Numbered from the stretch's first letter, positions 22,111 to 34,661 are shown. The stretch: 64,000 bases of DNA from Toxorhynchites rutilus septentrionalis (GCF_029784135.1 NC_073745.1:275568166-275632165), one strand, 5' to 3'. Made by a program: numbers and translations. Notes: generated from the letters alone by a model not told the origin.

Positions 22111-24100
22111 CGCTAGCTGTACATGTAAATAGCACACCTTCGAAGTTAAATGTATGAACGATATGTTCTGATGAACCAAGCCAATTGCAAACATAAATAT
22201 ATAGAAGGGGTATTTTTGCATATGAAGTAAAATTCTGATTATACGCGAGCGTAACATGTGCAAATTTATAACACATGCGAATTGGGGCTCTTTTGATATT
22301 AACAAGTTCTACCGCATAGTAACTCGATGCTGATAATTCCTCAATATTTACCTTCGTTGGTCGTATTGTTTTCACATATTCACGTTGGAGAACCTTAACC
22401 CTTCTCTTCGTTGGCTGAGACATTTTGATTGAATGTAATACTTTTCCGTTTATTGTTTTTGAAAGCATAGGCAGCCGTGGCAGTGTTCCGAGCTCTGCAA
22501 TACAATTTTCTTACCCAATGTTAAAGTTGCTAAAACTTACATTATAGACCCATTAAACGTAAAAATAATGATTGTATTGATATCAACACTATTTTATTCT
22601 ATTGATTTTCATGACATGAAAGGCTATGATGACTCAGGAATAACATTTTATTGAGTGGTTTTGATAGCTGTTTCGATGATGTTGTCTGGCATCAGTGTCA
22701 AAAAAATAACGATGCTTTCACCAACACAAACAAAACCATTGCCGAAGATTGAAAAATGAAAATTTAACTTTCAGAGCACTTGCTCGAGTTTTCCGACGTT
22801 TTTCACTATACAGTGCGACAGCAGATGAAAATTTGAACTCTTGTGAGTAATCGATTAAATTTTGATTGATATTACTCCATGGGAAGTGTGCGAAAACGAT
22901 AATTTTCTTCACACTGTTTCGCGAAATTATTTATTTTCGGGCGAGGGGTGAGGGACGGAGATGAAAGAAATGAGCGCCATTGTGGCAGCCATTTGTGGCT
23001 AGCTTCCACCTTCACCTTAAGCATAACAAACTGTTTTCGATCAGATAGGTAGCTTTTCATCAAATCACAATTCCTCTTACGACATATCGTTCAAGTTTTT
23101 TTCAGCAGTAAATTTTTTGATCAATTTAAAGATTTAAAGAAACATATTTTCAACACATATAGATGCTAAACATATCAATTCACACTCAGCTGATTCTTTA
23201 CGAGTTCAAATGGTAATCAGATGGTTACAATTGCTATTAAAATAAGTGAGAAAAATAAATTTTATAAAAAAGCACCATAAAAAGCAACTTTCTTCTCAAC
23301 CACACAACAAATGTTGTGGATCAGTCTTCTCGGAAAAGGCTGAACCGAATTGGACGCGACAAGTTTCATTTGAAATCCCATTCTGTTTCTTTTGAGAACT
23401 CTTTAAAATTTTATCAGAATCGGTTCAAAGGGTTCCGGAGATATGGCGGGAACAGGTTCAATGACCAGAAATTTCAGAACCCAAAACAACACAAAACCCA
23501 TCATTTGGGGTATTAAACTTCATGGTTTTTAAAATTTGTTTATTTGTGATGAATTAAAGCCTATATAACCTCATCGACGTAACCCGGATATCGTCCGAAT
23601 TAAGTATCCGAGGGTAGTGACCACTTCATGACCAGAACCAAATCCCACCATGCGACATATCGAATTACATGGTTGGTTCAAACTAGATTATTGGTGAATA
23701 TTTCAAGGGATTTTTGACCATATTAAGAGAACTCGGGTGGTCTCCGGATAACCTGCAGCTCAAACTTTAGAGCGAGATATGAGAAAGGCACGACTACACC
23801 TTTAGAGGAATTATAAATCAGATTTGGTATCCTCATATGTTTGAATTATAATTTATATAACCATGGGTAAAGAAATCAGTGAATTTCTGCACATTTTCAA
23901 ACATATTACACTAGAAAATTATGAAAAAAACAGATTGATCAATTTCACCCCAAAGGTTTGAAATTAGGTATGTTTACATACACATATTCCATGTAACATG
24001 AAGTTGTTTCATTTTTGTTTATAGATTATTGTTGGTTTTTATGTATGTATGTTGTATGTATTGTATGTTTTTTGTTTATGTTATGTATGCATTTTTGATT
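22111..24100. other. Non-coding, repeat-like DNA
   Basis: No gene is supported. A minus-strand frame beginning MSQPTKRRVKVLQREYVKTI (ATG near 22423) has a good start context and a GTAAAT donor-like site after 24 codons, but nothing further supports an exon. About 23290-23520 has the look of a dispersed mosquito repeat. (TATG)n-like sequence lies at about 24040-24090. Confidence 0.35.
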
Positions 24101-24193
24101 TGAATGAATTTAATTTTTAATTAAAATGAAATAAAAATAAAAAGATAAAATGCATTTTGAATGATAAACCATGGTACATATTTAACATGGTTT

Positions 24194-24985
24194 GGAACCG
24201 ATCTGATTGAATTTGTACGAATTTGTATTAGAATAATTTATACCTTAACGGGTTTTTGTTTTGCGGCCGAATTTCGTGGAACGTAAAGCGAGGTATGGGT
24301 GTATATATATTTTTTTCCGAAATATTTACATTTTCCTGAAAATCATGATCTTTTTGCCCCCGGTTTACGGTACGTAAGAAGTGTACAAGCCGTGAAGTTA
24401 AGAGTATTTTCAAAACTTTGTTGAGGACAGATAATTTTGACATCGGTCGATAGTTCGAAGGACCGTAGGCGTCTCCGGGTTTAAACACTGTGTAACTGTG
24501 GCGATTTTCCAAACATTTGGATAAATTCCAGTTACGATTATATTATTAAAAATTCTTGAAATAATCTTGGAAAACCGACCTATGTTTGTTTTTATTAGGT
24601 CTGCCTTTGTTTTTCTCGATATCGAGCTGACTTATCAAAATGCTGATTTCGTTCACGCTAGCGGGTCTTAAAAAGATAGAGCTACTCATGCACTTTATAG
24701 GTTTTAGATAAATAAAATTATTTATTGATAATTTATCGGCCAAGCTAATGACAATACTAGAAAAAAAGCAATCAGCAACATCTTCATTAGAATCCATGAT
24801 TCTCCCATCAAGTTTTACTTTAATTTGTTCTCTTGGTTTTGGACGACCAAAAATTTCATTTAATTTTTTCCACACGTTGGAATAATATTCCTTTTTACAT
24901 CGTATCTTCAAAACTACTCTTTTTTTGGATACGTGAAAAAGCATTGCCCTAGCGCATAATTTTAAATGATGTTCGAGGTTTGATG
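24194..24985 (-). pseudogene. LINE fragment (CR1/Jockey group): linker and start of reverse transcriptase
   Basis: Read leftward. An upstream frame (24546-24966) has KKEYYSNVWKKLNEIFGRPK, DVADCF and RPASVNEISILISQL, the linker between endonuclease and reverse transcriptase. After a frameshift, 24228-24512 gives YTVFKPGDAYGPSNYRPMSK then LSVLNKVLKILLTSRLVHFL, reverse transcriptase block 1. The catalytic blocks are missing. The last 100 bases resemble 44098-44190. The CATACATA-like tract at 24040-24090 could be the element's 3' tail. Clade is inferred from motif style. Confidence 0.8.
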
Positions 24986-25231
24986 AAATGATGCACCACG
25001 TGGGGTTTTATCCCATCTGGTGGAGAGCTCTTTAATATTTTTTTCGCATCACACGCACTCATTAATGTTGTTTGCTTATACCAGAGGTTGATTCAAGGGG
25101 TTTCCCTAGTGTAGCGTTTTGTTTATTAGAAGTGTGGAATGTGTGGAACAAATATATAATCGCCAGTGACCACAGTGGATCAGCTATAGAAAACATCATT
25201 TGAACTTGAAGATTTGAATCCTCTTAAATTC

Positions 25232-26079
25232 AAAAAGTAGAAGAGTCTGAGCCTGGGGGTACGGGCGTAAGTTTGACGTAGGACTGTGATTATTCAATTT
25301 TTTTTATTGTAATTTTTTTCATTGTTCAGTAATCTATAATGTCAACTCTTTTGAAACTTCAAATAGTGGCCCTGAAGAGGGCTGTTATTTTATATCCCTC
25401 AAACGGGTTGTAACAATTGAAGTGGTAAGATGTATCATCCGCAACTTCATTGTCCAGAATGTTTAAATTTCCTGTTTGAGTTTCCAACTGCAGCAAGGTC
25501 CAACTCCACTTTCACACATGCGCTTATTGCGATAATAAATCCGATTGTAAATAGCAGTCAAATATTGTGACATTTCGACTAGTTTCATCCAAACAAAAAA
25601 ATAATTTAGCTTCTGACAGAGAGCTCAACTGACTAACTGAAAATAAGTAATGAATATCAGTGTTACATATAACAACATGGAATGGTAGACGATGTATATG
25701 TGGATCGGTAAACAAAAAATAGCGTCCATGTCCAAATAGAATCCACGTACAATAAAACGTGCGAGCTGTTTCAAACTGTTCGGTATCTCAGTCACATAAC
25801 GTTGATCGCCCATCTTATGGACTCGCGGTCGGTCATTCCATTAACCCACTTCACTATCTACATCACTCTTAAGCGCGCTACACAACGTCCCGTCACCGTA
25901 AAGTCAAAATATCATTCCATGGAAATCGTATGGTAGCTTTCACATACACCATCAATGGTTGACGGGACGGTGACGGTGACGCTGTATGTGTAGCGTTCTT
26001 TATTCCTACACATTGACTGGCCTGTCTAATTTATTTGATAGAACGACATATAGGAATCAAAGACGTAGTCCTTCGTCAA
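25232..26079. mobile_element. Element E4 (E family)
   Basis: Begins AAAAGTAGAAGAGTCTGAGC, followed by TTGACGTAGGACTG; ends GACGTAGTCCTTCGTCAA (26062-26079), a worn terminal palindrome. The interior matches E7 (48909-50548), for example TTTTTCATTGTTCA and GGAATGGTAGA. No coding region is supported. A small inverted-repeat MITE is nested at 25876-25996. Confidence 0.65.
25876..25996. mobile_element. Short inverted-repeat MITE
   Basis: CGCTACACAACGTCCCGTCA on the left pairs with the inverted right end TGACGCTGTATGTGTAGCG; both arms are rich in GTGACGG motifs. The whole is about 120 bp with no coding capacity. Confidence 0.5.
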
Positions 26080-28956
26080 AAGAAGAAGAAACGGTAGCGA
26101 TGCATACTCAGTGCTGTACCTGCATTGATTATAAGGAAACAAAAATTTCAACATATGGACAGCTCGTGTATTGTTCCCGCGAGAGCAAATATGAATCAAG
26201 CTGCCATCTTTAGCTGCTTCTACTAATCATTTCAGAGCCATTTACTACCATTTACCATTTACTAAAGAGTTAATACTAAAATATCGATGCACTCTCAAAT
26301 AATATCGGTCCCCATAAACAAACGAATTGAATAAAATTATTTTGTAGTCCTACATGAATAAAGCGGTCGTGTCCTTGACCCTATCGGCTATAATATGTTT
26401 ATTTTGACGAAAACTACGTCGTTGCACACATTTCTATGATTTCTATGATTTTTTTTGAGTTTCCAGTTATACAAAAAAAAACTCTATTAAAATGAGCGGG
26501 AAATTATCTTTATCTATAAGACTGATTCAGGCAAAGAGGGCATATGCATTACAAACTTATTATAAATCATAGTTATTCAACATTAAGCGTCATTACGCGC
26601 TATTACGCAGTATTGTTATTGTGACATATGTTTTAGACGGCTAACTCATCCAGTAAAAACTAGAGCCATGGGGTTTGGGCAATGGGCAACAGAGTTTTCT
26701 TTTCATTCCATTTATTCATTTATTTAGGCTCCTTAGAATTTTGCTTTACCAGAGCCGGATTTAATCCTGTATATGTTACATGTTTATCGTTTCTATACAT
26801 ATGGTAAATTACACAGTAGCCATTTAGGCGTAAGATTATCCCTTCTGTTCCATTGTTCAGTTAAAACGGACAGCGAAGAGAGCTGATATGATCATTGTTG
26901 TGTTATTGATAGCACAACAGCCCGAAGTTTCTTGTTGCAACCAAAGTTTGTATAGCTGAAGAGAGGCCTGAACTCCGACCGTGAAATGCTCTCCATCATC
27001 GATGGTGATGTTTGCATTCTTAGGCGCTATTGCATTTTCACAATACAATATATACAGAATATTTTCTTCTGATAAGGTTTTATTATAAATTAAACAAATG
27101 CTGAAATATATTCGATTGAAAGCGTAATTTACAGAGATTTACTAGAATGAAAACATTACTTTCCAAAACCCGCCTTAAATATTGGACATTTATCTCATCC
27201 ATCGGATATCATAAAAAGAAAATCATAAGCCAGCAATGTAAAAGTGCCTTATTTAATCGTGTACATATGGACGATGATTGGGAGCAAATTTCCTGCTACG
27301 TTGTTTATTACCCTACCTATACTCAATATTTAGCTTGGAAACAGCAATAAACTTGCTGTGTTTGATATTTCAAACGAACGTAAATAGCATTTGAAAAATC
27401 AACCAAGATGTTTATAGCTCAGCAACAGTGTAACAGCAGTACTTGTTTATAGAATAAAACTGTGCAACACATGCGTAAAAAATGCAACCATGGAAATATT
27501 TGATGCTAATCGTAGCCTTGAATCTCATTGAAGGATTTCATGCTGAAACTCTGTAGTCTTATATCAACAGATTATGACACTTATCTTATCCAATGATCTG
27601 TGGGCCCAAAACTGAGGTCACCATTAACATTAGCATTAATACAGCTGGCCAGTCGAAAATCCAAGGCCTCATGCATGGAACCACTTGAGACTAACCCCGA
27701 ACTCTGGGTTCCGAAAATAAACACGGCGGCCCGAATGAACCACCCATGGCAAGGAAATATAAATCCAGATGGTTCACTAGCGGCGCAGCATGACGAATGG
27801 CCACTCGTAGTCGTCGTCTGATGCTGCTGTTGCATCTCAAAGCAATTGCGCCCACCAACTTCGCAACGGCAGCGAAGAAAAACAGTTAAATCAAGATCTT
27901 CACGTTCGGGACTTTGTTCGAAATTATCGTCCACACGCAAGCAATCGAAAGGAAACAGGTTACCGAGCAGCTCTTTCGCTGGAATTTGTTCCGATCGCAC
28001 AAAAAAAAAACTTCGGCATGAAGCGAAATGTATGACGATGAAAAATTGAGAAAATAAAAACCACTCAAGCGTAGGTACAGAGAATTTCCATTCATCTTTT
28101 CGCGGTCCAATTCGTTGACTTCGATGGCCTTCCATTCATGAGTCGAGAGGTTGAATTCAAGAAAGGAGTAAAAAATACGAAGACAAGAAGCGTTTAAATG
28201 GTCTTATCGATTTACTCGAAAGCCGCTGCTTATGCATATGTTCTGCATTTCTTCATTTGGGAAAACTTCATTTGAGCGTATTAAACACTGCATGTGTTGA
28301 AGAAGAAACATTTGATTCAACAAACCTCAAAAAAACACCTTCCAGCATACTATCGGAGTAAACCGTCACAGGATCAACATGAATGGAAATGTTATTTCAG
28401 CCAACAAGTTTAACTGAAGAAACAAAACGAAGAAAAAAAAGAACAAGAAGAGGAAATATTATTGAAGGGAGAGGAAGAAAGAATAACAGAATCAGGAGAA
28501 AATGAAGTGTGCATTTACAGTGCAAACATGCGCGGAGGCATATCTGCGGTGCGAAGGCGAACCAGGGGAAGTAACGAAGGCGAAGGCAGTATCGTATAGG
28601 CCGACAAGTTTGTTTTTCTTTTGTCGATATTTAATTAAAAAAAAACGCAAGCAGGGATCGATGTTAATCGATGCGTTTGCCTTTCGGGGTTGAGTGGTGT
28701 TTGCCCTACGAAGTTCAGCCACTTGAGTTGAGTTTGCCGCGCGGGTACGACCGACTGCGCATTGAGCGATTACTGTAAGTCATGATCTTGAATTTGATCT
28801 TCTGTGTGTACTTTCGATGGGATGAATTAAATCACATTGGGGCTGGCACGGTTCCAAGCTCAAGTGTTGACATTATCTAGTGTGTGAAGAAAAAAACCAA
28901 GCTCCAGTGAAGCACAGGCCTTCAAAGTGGAAAAACGGAGAGTATTGTACCGTTCT
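26080..28956. other. Unique-looking stretch, no certain gene
   Basis: The 27580-28760 part is less AT-rich and has long frames on both strands (for example 184 codons on the minus strand at 27581-28135), but no domain, codon bias or splice structure supports them. A GTAAGT donor-like site at 28771 follows a purine-rich stretch (28436-28500). A 5' untranslated exon on the plus strand is possible but unproven. Confidence 0.35.
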
Positions 28957-29406
28957 GAATCAAATATCGGACAACATCATATTTCGGACACTTTGTTCTA
29001 ATATCTTGAAATGCTTAATGTACTGATGATTTAACTATAAAATTAATATCACAATTGCTTCTTTAGAGTAATCCCTTGGTTTCACTACCATTTCATTTGA
29101 GAATTACATTTGAATTATTACATGGTAGGAAGAAAATCTATCAAAAATCCAAAATCCACTCATTATCGTTTGTGTTTGACGATTGCTTAGCGTGAGCATG
29201 TAGAATTTACCCCTTCATCAATATTTGAATTTCTCTCGTGTTTCATCAGTTCTTATCATCGTTATCAGGTTACTGTGATTGCTTGGTAAGTGTTTCGCAG
29301 TTGACTATAAAATATAATCAAGTGTAATGTAATTTTCGTTAAAAAAATTACAAAATAAAGTGTCCGAAATTTGATTTTTTTATAAATGGTGTCCAAAGTT
29401 TGATTC
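28957..29406. mobile_element. Inverted-repeat MITE with TCGGACAC motifs
   Basis: GAATCAAATATCGGACAACA at the left pairs with the inverted right end GAATCAAACTTTGGACACCA, and ATTTCGGACACTTTG follows inward on both sides. The interior is AT-rich and non-coding. It resembles the CCGAACACTT element at 13341-14402 in design. Confidence 0.55.
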
Positions 29407-30112
29407 TTATTCGCTTGATTTGAAAAGCATTTTATTCGATGATTTTTTAATGTTTCTGTCAAATAGGTACCAAAGTAGAAAGCTTAAAAGCTAATTGAAC
29501 TAATTTATTAAAAATATCAACCAAATAATACCTGTGCATAAAGTTGAGATCTGTTTTCTGCACCATATGCCTTAAGCGTCCGAAATATAATTCGGAACGG
29601 TATATGATGCATCGATTGTTTGAATTAATTTGAAATTTTTCGATAACAAATCGGAAACCAACAATGTTATTGTTGAAATATTTGAGATGACGAACAAACC
29701 TAAACGGAGCACCCACTCTTCGCTTTTCCTAAAAATGTATCAATAGAAGTATTTGTTGTATTGAGCATCTATTTGAATCGAATTCTGAACTATACTACCT
29801 TATGAGTGATTTTAGACACAGAACACCTTGTAGATGGATCTTTTTCAGAATAACGGGTAAGAAGCGGCAATGAATTCATGCCACATTTTCCGCCACACGC
29901 GCTAGAGAGAGACAAACAGCTGTGTGTGGTTTTGTTCTCCTTTTTGTGAGCGTTGTTCGTGCTAAGTGTGCACGAAATCATAAATGACAACACGAAGAAT
30001 TGTTTGCCAAACAAAGGGTTGTAAGAAAGCATCATAAGGTTAAAAATATTATGTTCTGGTCGTACCTAGCTTCGTGTCATTACGCAAAAACCACTCTGGG
30101 TTAGAGAACCAA
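29407..30112. other. Non-coding spacer
   Basis: No supported gene or repeat boundary; short frames only. Confidence 0.4.
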
Positions 30113-31036
30113 GAGGGTTGTATTGAAGTATATAGCGTAGGACATAACAACTATCTTCATTTATAAGACTGGACATTTGAACTTTATTGTTGTGTCCAGA
30201 CGCGAAACATTCAAAAAACTAAAATTCCAGTGTTTCATAACTATAGAACCAGATGGAAATACTCTCACTCCTCTACAAATTAACTTCAATTTCACATTAA
30301 CTACAATAAGTTTCTAATTCGTAGGTTATTTTTAGCTCTCAATCAGTTCAAATAACCCATCCGGGGTGGTTTTGACCAAGCAGCGCCATATTGTGGTATC
30401 TTCTTTTCAAATCACTCATACTACTTATAAGCCGCATCTACTATTCGTACGATCACTCCTCATAATTTCTTGATAAGTTTTTGATCTGGTGAACAAGCTG
30501 ATCAGTTCAGAATCTGAAGCCCTTAACCATGCCTTGACTTTCTGAATTTTATAAATTGATGCCAAATTACCCAATTATCACGGTGTTTCCGATGCAAAAA
30601 CAGAAGTAAATGATTCAGAAGTACTTAGTTGCACTCCTGACTGTTCATTCGTGTTGATGGTAAGCCATCTAAACCAGACCTTTTTGAGAAAATTTTCTGA
30701 TTGATTTGAAGAGCTTAAACGAGCAGTATCCTCTGCGTAGAACGAGATACACACTACAACATGGCGCAGCTTGGTCGAAACCACTCCGAATGGGTTATTT
30801 GAACTGATTGAGAACTAAAGATGACATACGAGTTGGGAACTTATTGTAATTCATTTGAAATTGACGTTAATTTTGTAAAGAAGTGAGAGTTTTTCCATCT
30901 GGTTCTATAGTTATGAAACACTAGAACTTTAGTTTTTTTATTGTTTCATGCCTGAACACAACAATATTGTTCAAATGGCCAGTTTTTAAATGAAGATAGT
31001 TATTATATCCTACACTATATATTTCAATTCAACCGA
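30113..31036. mobile_element. Foldback element with about 280-bp arms
   Basis: Left arm 30113-30395 and right arm about 30745-31036 are inverted copies. Landmarks: GGGTTGTATTGAAGTATATA against TATATATTTCAATTCAACC; TTTCATAACTATAGAACCAG against CTGGTTCTATAGTTATGAAA; GTTCAAATAACCCAT against ATGGGTTATTTGAAC. The arms are diverged and the loop is non-coding. A motif close to TTCATAACTATAGAACCA recurs at about 37060. Confidence 0.72.
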
Positions 31037-31121
31037 CTTCTTACATATCTCTGGAAACTCAGAAAAAATTAGTGGTTCTATAGTTGTGAAACGCAGTGTA
31101 CACCTTTCATCTCTCAAAATA

Positions 31122-31425
31122 CAGTAGAACCCCGATTATCCGCGGATTAGTCTGGCAAGGCCACCGCGAATAACGCAATGAAGGACTAAAAATGAGGTGC
31201 AAACACGAAATAAAGATATTTCAGCATCAAACCTATGTTTTAACAATATAGAAATCTTCCCATCTGTCAGGTCGTGTACAACGGTGGTCAGATAATGTGT
31301 ATGCCATGACCAAAACAAAAGAGCAAGTGTCTACCTCTCACTGACAAATCTCGGAAGCTCTATAGAATTACTATGGAACTCTTTTTCGTGGATAATCCGC
31401 ACCGCGGATCCTCGGGGTCCGACTG
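31122..31425. mobile_element. Tigger/pogo-type MITE, 304 bp
   Basis: Left end CAGTAGAACCCCGATTATCC, right end GGATCCTCGGGGTCCGACTG (inverted: CAGTCGGACCCCGAGGATCC), flanked by TA at 31120-31121 and 31426-31427. This CAGT...GATTATCC terminus is typical of Tigger/pogo MITEs. Diverged, truncated relatives lie at 54341-54560, 62188-62515 and the window's right edge. Confidence 0.82.
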
Positions 31426-31688
31426 TACCGTGTTTTCACAATCAAACCATAATCAGTCGAAATTGCCTAGTTTTGTAATTCTTCGCCATCTACAAGAACA
31501 TTTAACCAATTCTCCGTACAGGTCAAAAATCTATCTTTTCCTTTTTTTAAGCATTGAAAACACAAAACGGCGCCCAAACGCTATAATGAAGGAAGCAGGA
31601 AAAAGGTCACCATACAACCAATTTACACCGTAGTGACACCTTACACTTGACACTTCTAAAAATTCGGTAGAAGCGCCATTTCCAAGAT

Positions 31689-31964
31689 GTGCTCCCGTGG
31701 CCGAGTGGTTAGCGTCATAACTAACATGCCGGGTGTTCGGGTTCGATTCCCGTTCTGGTTGGGGGAATTTTTCGTCAAAGAAATTTCCTCCGACTTGCAC
31801 TGTGATCACGCGTATTCTAGAGCTTGCCACTCAGAATGCATTGCAAGGCGTGTCATTTGGCATAGAAATCTCAACTAAGTACTAATAAAAATGACGCAAG
31901 TAATACTACGTTGAGACGGCGAAGTTCCTCTAGGAACGTTAGTGCCATTAAAGAAGAAGAAGAA
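31689..31964 (+). mobile_element. tRNA-derived SINE with perfect target duplication
   Basis: A 14-bp duplication GCCATTTCCAAGAT flanks it (31675-31688 and 31965-31978). The head has RNA polymerase III boxes in tRNA spacing: A box TGGCCGAGTGG (31698-31708) and B box GGTTCGATTCC (31740-31750). It ends in a GAA repeat tail. The type-II tRNA look (Ser/Leu-like) suggests the parent, but it does not fold as a complete tRNA. The intact duplication implies a fairly recent insertion. Confidence 0.9.
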
Positions 31965-31978
31965 GCCATTTCCAAGAT

Positions 31979-32582
31979 CCAAGGGGTGGTCGGCTCAGGG
32001 CCACCGGTCGGATTAGGGCAACTTTCCCCTACCAAGCTTAAAAAAATGGAGAGGGATCGGGTCAGCGGCCGGCTGATTTGGCGTGGAATTACATTATACA
32101 TTTTATAGAGGACATACGGCGATCAAAATTCGCCGTGCAACATTTCAACGGTTGTTTCCGTGATATCAGTGTTTCACAAGGCAACAACTTAATGCTGGAA
32201 GTGATACGTCTATTTTTCTCGTCGTACGCCGCTCTCTGCAGGGAAGGGGCTCGTGTGCATTTAGGAACATGTTCGAACTGTTTTCGATCGGTCATTCAAT
32301 TTACGCGTATCCGTACATTGTTTCCGGGTTCAAAGTGGCATCAAAGTGCAATACTTTTATAACCGGATGTGGAAAATGTATTTTCCAGCGATGAGAGTTG
32401 TGAGAGTTGAAAACAAAGGTGAACATTTGTTCCGGTGATGTTGACTATTGATCAAGTCATGTTTAACCTTAGAATAAAACGAATGATAACCAACAGCCAT
32501 CAAAACAACTTGACATGTTGTACCTCACTGCGACTCGACAATATTTTTCGAGTCAGAAAACTATTACGAGCAACGTATCACG
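31979..32582. other. Spacer with a GC-rich dispersed repeat core
   Basis: At 32057-32080 a 24-bp GC-rich core containing GGTCAGCGGCCGGCTGATTT occurs; the identical 24 bp is present inverted at 50781-50804, with flanking similarity. The remainder shows no gene. Confidence 0.5.
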
Positions 32583-33540
32583 CTCTGCACCAGGGTTGCC
32601 ATAATATAATCTGTGTTTTTGGTCTCAAAAAATCTTTTTATCTGTGTTTTATCTCAGAAAATCTGTATCGAAATCTGTATCAACCCTTTGCCGCTGTTTG
32701 TCTGTCTTCAGCAACCACAGCTAACAAGTATACTAATATTATAATTTATGCAACAGTGCTACTATGCCACTATGAATAATAAATAACAGAACTCAGTTTG
32801 AACAAAAGTAGTCATCCATGCTTGAGGAAAGGAATTATGGAAAACTCCACGTACTACGGCACTGCGTAGATGTGAATAGGATTGTTCTGCATGTTCAAAC
32901 AGAAAGATAAAAAATGGCACGAAAGGCACCGAACTAAATATTTTTTGTGATATATGTGAAAGACATCACACGAAGAAGAATTATAGCAAATATTTTTTAA
33001 ACATAAACAGTAAAACATTGTTTAGTGAACACTTATCAGAAGTTTACAAAACATAATATAATCTTGTTCATCTTCCATAATCACACAAAGTTATAAATAC
33101 GTCACTGCGTTATCATGTAAAAAAATGCGACCAGTACGACACACATGTCGAAATTTAATACGACCGCAAAGGGTTAAGTTTATAAGTTCAATCTAGATGC
33201 ATAATCTTAGCCTAATATCATTGATTGGCATAGTTATTATGAATTTTGCGATGTTGGTGGTATCCACGTATAATTCGTACTCACTGTGCTATAGTACGAA
33301 AAACAAAAACAGTGTTATTTATTTATTGTAAAGCCAACCGATAACACAGACTTTTGCATCTTTTCTCCTTCTATTGAACATGAGAAAGCAGTACTATACC
33401 TGAAAATGAATGCAAAATGACTCTCAATCAGAATTGATATATGAATAAAATTGGTGAGTTGGGAAAAAATATTATTGAGATTAAGCATGAGGTTATTTTA
33501 TAACGATATAAAATCTGTAAATCTGTATGAAATACAAAAA

Positions 33541-34558
33541 CAGGAAGTGGATTATAGCTGTGATATAACCGCAAGGGTGACGTAGGACTATTGTTGATTT
33601 AGTGATCATTTGTTTTTAGTTGCATCTGAATCAATTCTCAATGAATGGATGAATGAATAAATTACAAGATTGGCGAAAGTTCTCCTTGTGAATCTGTGAG
33701 CGGGTGAGTATATGTATGAAATTATCATATATATTTAGAAAACTTCAATTGACTCTTTCAAAGTTGTGAAGTGGTCCTGAAGAGAACCGGATTGGTGTTA
33801 AGTGGACCTGAAATGAGTGATTGCCGGATGGTTTGATTGGTGATTGCATTTGATTGAAAAATCACAAAACCAAATGTATTTGGTCGCAGTATAGTATGGA
33901 TAGAAAACATTAAAATAAACTCTTTCGCTTGAATGTATTATTCAATTCCAAGGGGAACTGGCAGATTATTTTCCAGCAACGATGACATCTTTCCGGAATC
34001 TTCTCGATGCTGGATGGCAACCAAACGAAAAGAGTTCCGCGCGTTTATGTGTGTATGGCCGCTGCTTCGATGTCTCAAGCGGAACCGTTTTTCGATGCTG
34101 ATACTCTCTTGGTCCCCTTTTCAGTGGCATCACTCTTCTCCTGATGGATTCCCTTCTGGTCTAAGGTGCACTAACAGGCTCTTGGTGACACCGTTCATCA
34201 GCGCTTCCATGATGAACGAAGTTAGCTTCACCACAACAGCGACAACATGGTCCAATCGCTGTTCAATTATAACTGAGTGGATTTCCGAGCGGCGCTCGCT
34301 TATATACCGATTGGTGATTTCAATAGCCTGTTTCGAAATCAATTTTAAGACTATTGAAACCAGTTTTTGGAACAAAAAGTAACAAGTATAAAACGCGTAG
34401 ACATTTTATCTTTTGAATGAAGTGTTTATCATACCATTTCGTTCAGTTGTTTGGGAACTATTAACGCTCAAAATCTTGGTCTCCGGCGTAACGCTTTCGT
34501 TTTCGAAACTTTGATTTTACACCCCAGTATAGAAATGAAAGACGTAGTCCTACGTCAA
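33541..34558. mobile_element. Element E5 carrying an H1 remnant (E family)
   Basis: Starts CAGGAAGTGGATTATAGCTG with the same hairpin-TGACGTAGGACTA layout as E2 and ends GACGTAGTCCTACGTCAA. CAAAAA lies on both flanks (33535-33540 and 34559-34564), which could be a target duplication or just an A-rich target. It is nested in the hAT-like element, so it is the younger insertion. It carries a TATA-Inr promoter and H1-derived sequence on the minus strand. Confidence 0.85.
34040..34276 (-). pseudogene. Histone H1-derived remnant with promoter in E5
   Basis: TATATAAGC (from 34306) and initiator TCAGT (34276-34272) precede a 5' untranslated-like stretch and then CTGATGAACGGTGTCACCAA (residues LMNGVTK). 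Compared with the E9 copy, the segment coding KGTGAS...TFK is deleted, and the Lys-rich tail survives as ACCAAGAGAGTATCAGCATC. No open H1 frame remains. The promoter-to-gene arrangement is the same as in E2 and E8, so the whole cassette has been copied. Confidence 0.6.
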
Positions 34559-34661
34559 CAAAAAATCTGTAATCTGTATGTACAGATTCTTGGTTTCAAA
34601 AAGTCTGAAAAATCTGTATAAATACAGACTATTCTGTAGATATGGTAACCCTGCTCTGCAC

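Larger units (their letters stand above)
32591..34653. mobile_element. hAT-like non-autonomous element with 8-bp target duplication
   Basis: CTCTGCAC is duplicated at 32583-32590 and 34654-34661. Termini are CAGGGTTGCCATAATATAAT and, inverted, CAGGGTTACCATATCTACAG, hAT style. AATCTGT repeats are scattered inside both ends. Without the nested E5 (33541-34558) it is about 1.04 kb. No transposase frame was found. Confidence 0.85.

Noticed and set aside
21992..22468. 158-codon minus-strand frame
   Set aside because: It runs through repeat E3 and flank; only the first 24 codons look gene-like and nothing confirms them.
24040..24090. TATG-rich microsatellite as a separate feature of interest
   Set aside because: Short, imperfect, and probably just the tail of the neighbouring LINE fragment.
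27581..28135. 184-codon minus-strand frame
   Set aside because: No domain, low-complexity segments, competing open frames on the other strand, no promoter or splice context. Probably chance in moderately GC-rich DNA.
31689..31765. A tRNA gene (A and B boxes present)
   Set aside because: No complete cloverleaf with acceptor stem closure; the sequence continues into a SINE body with GAA tail and target duplication.
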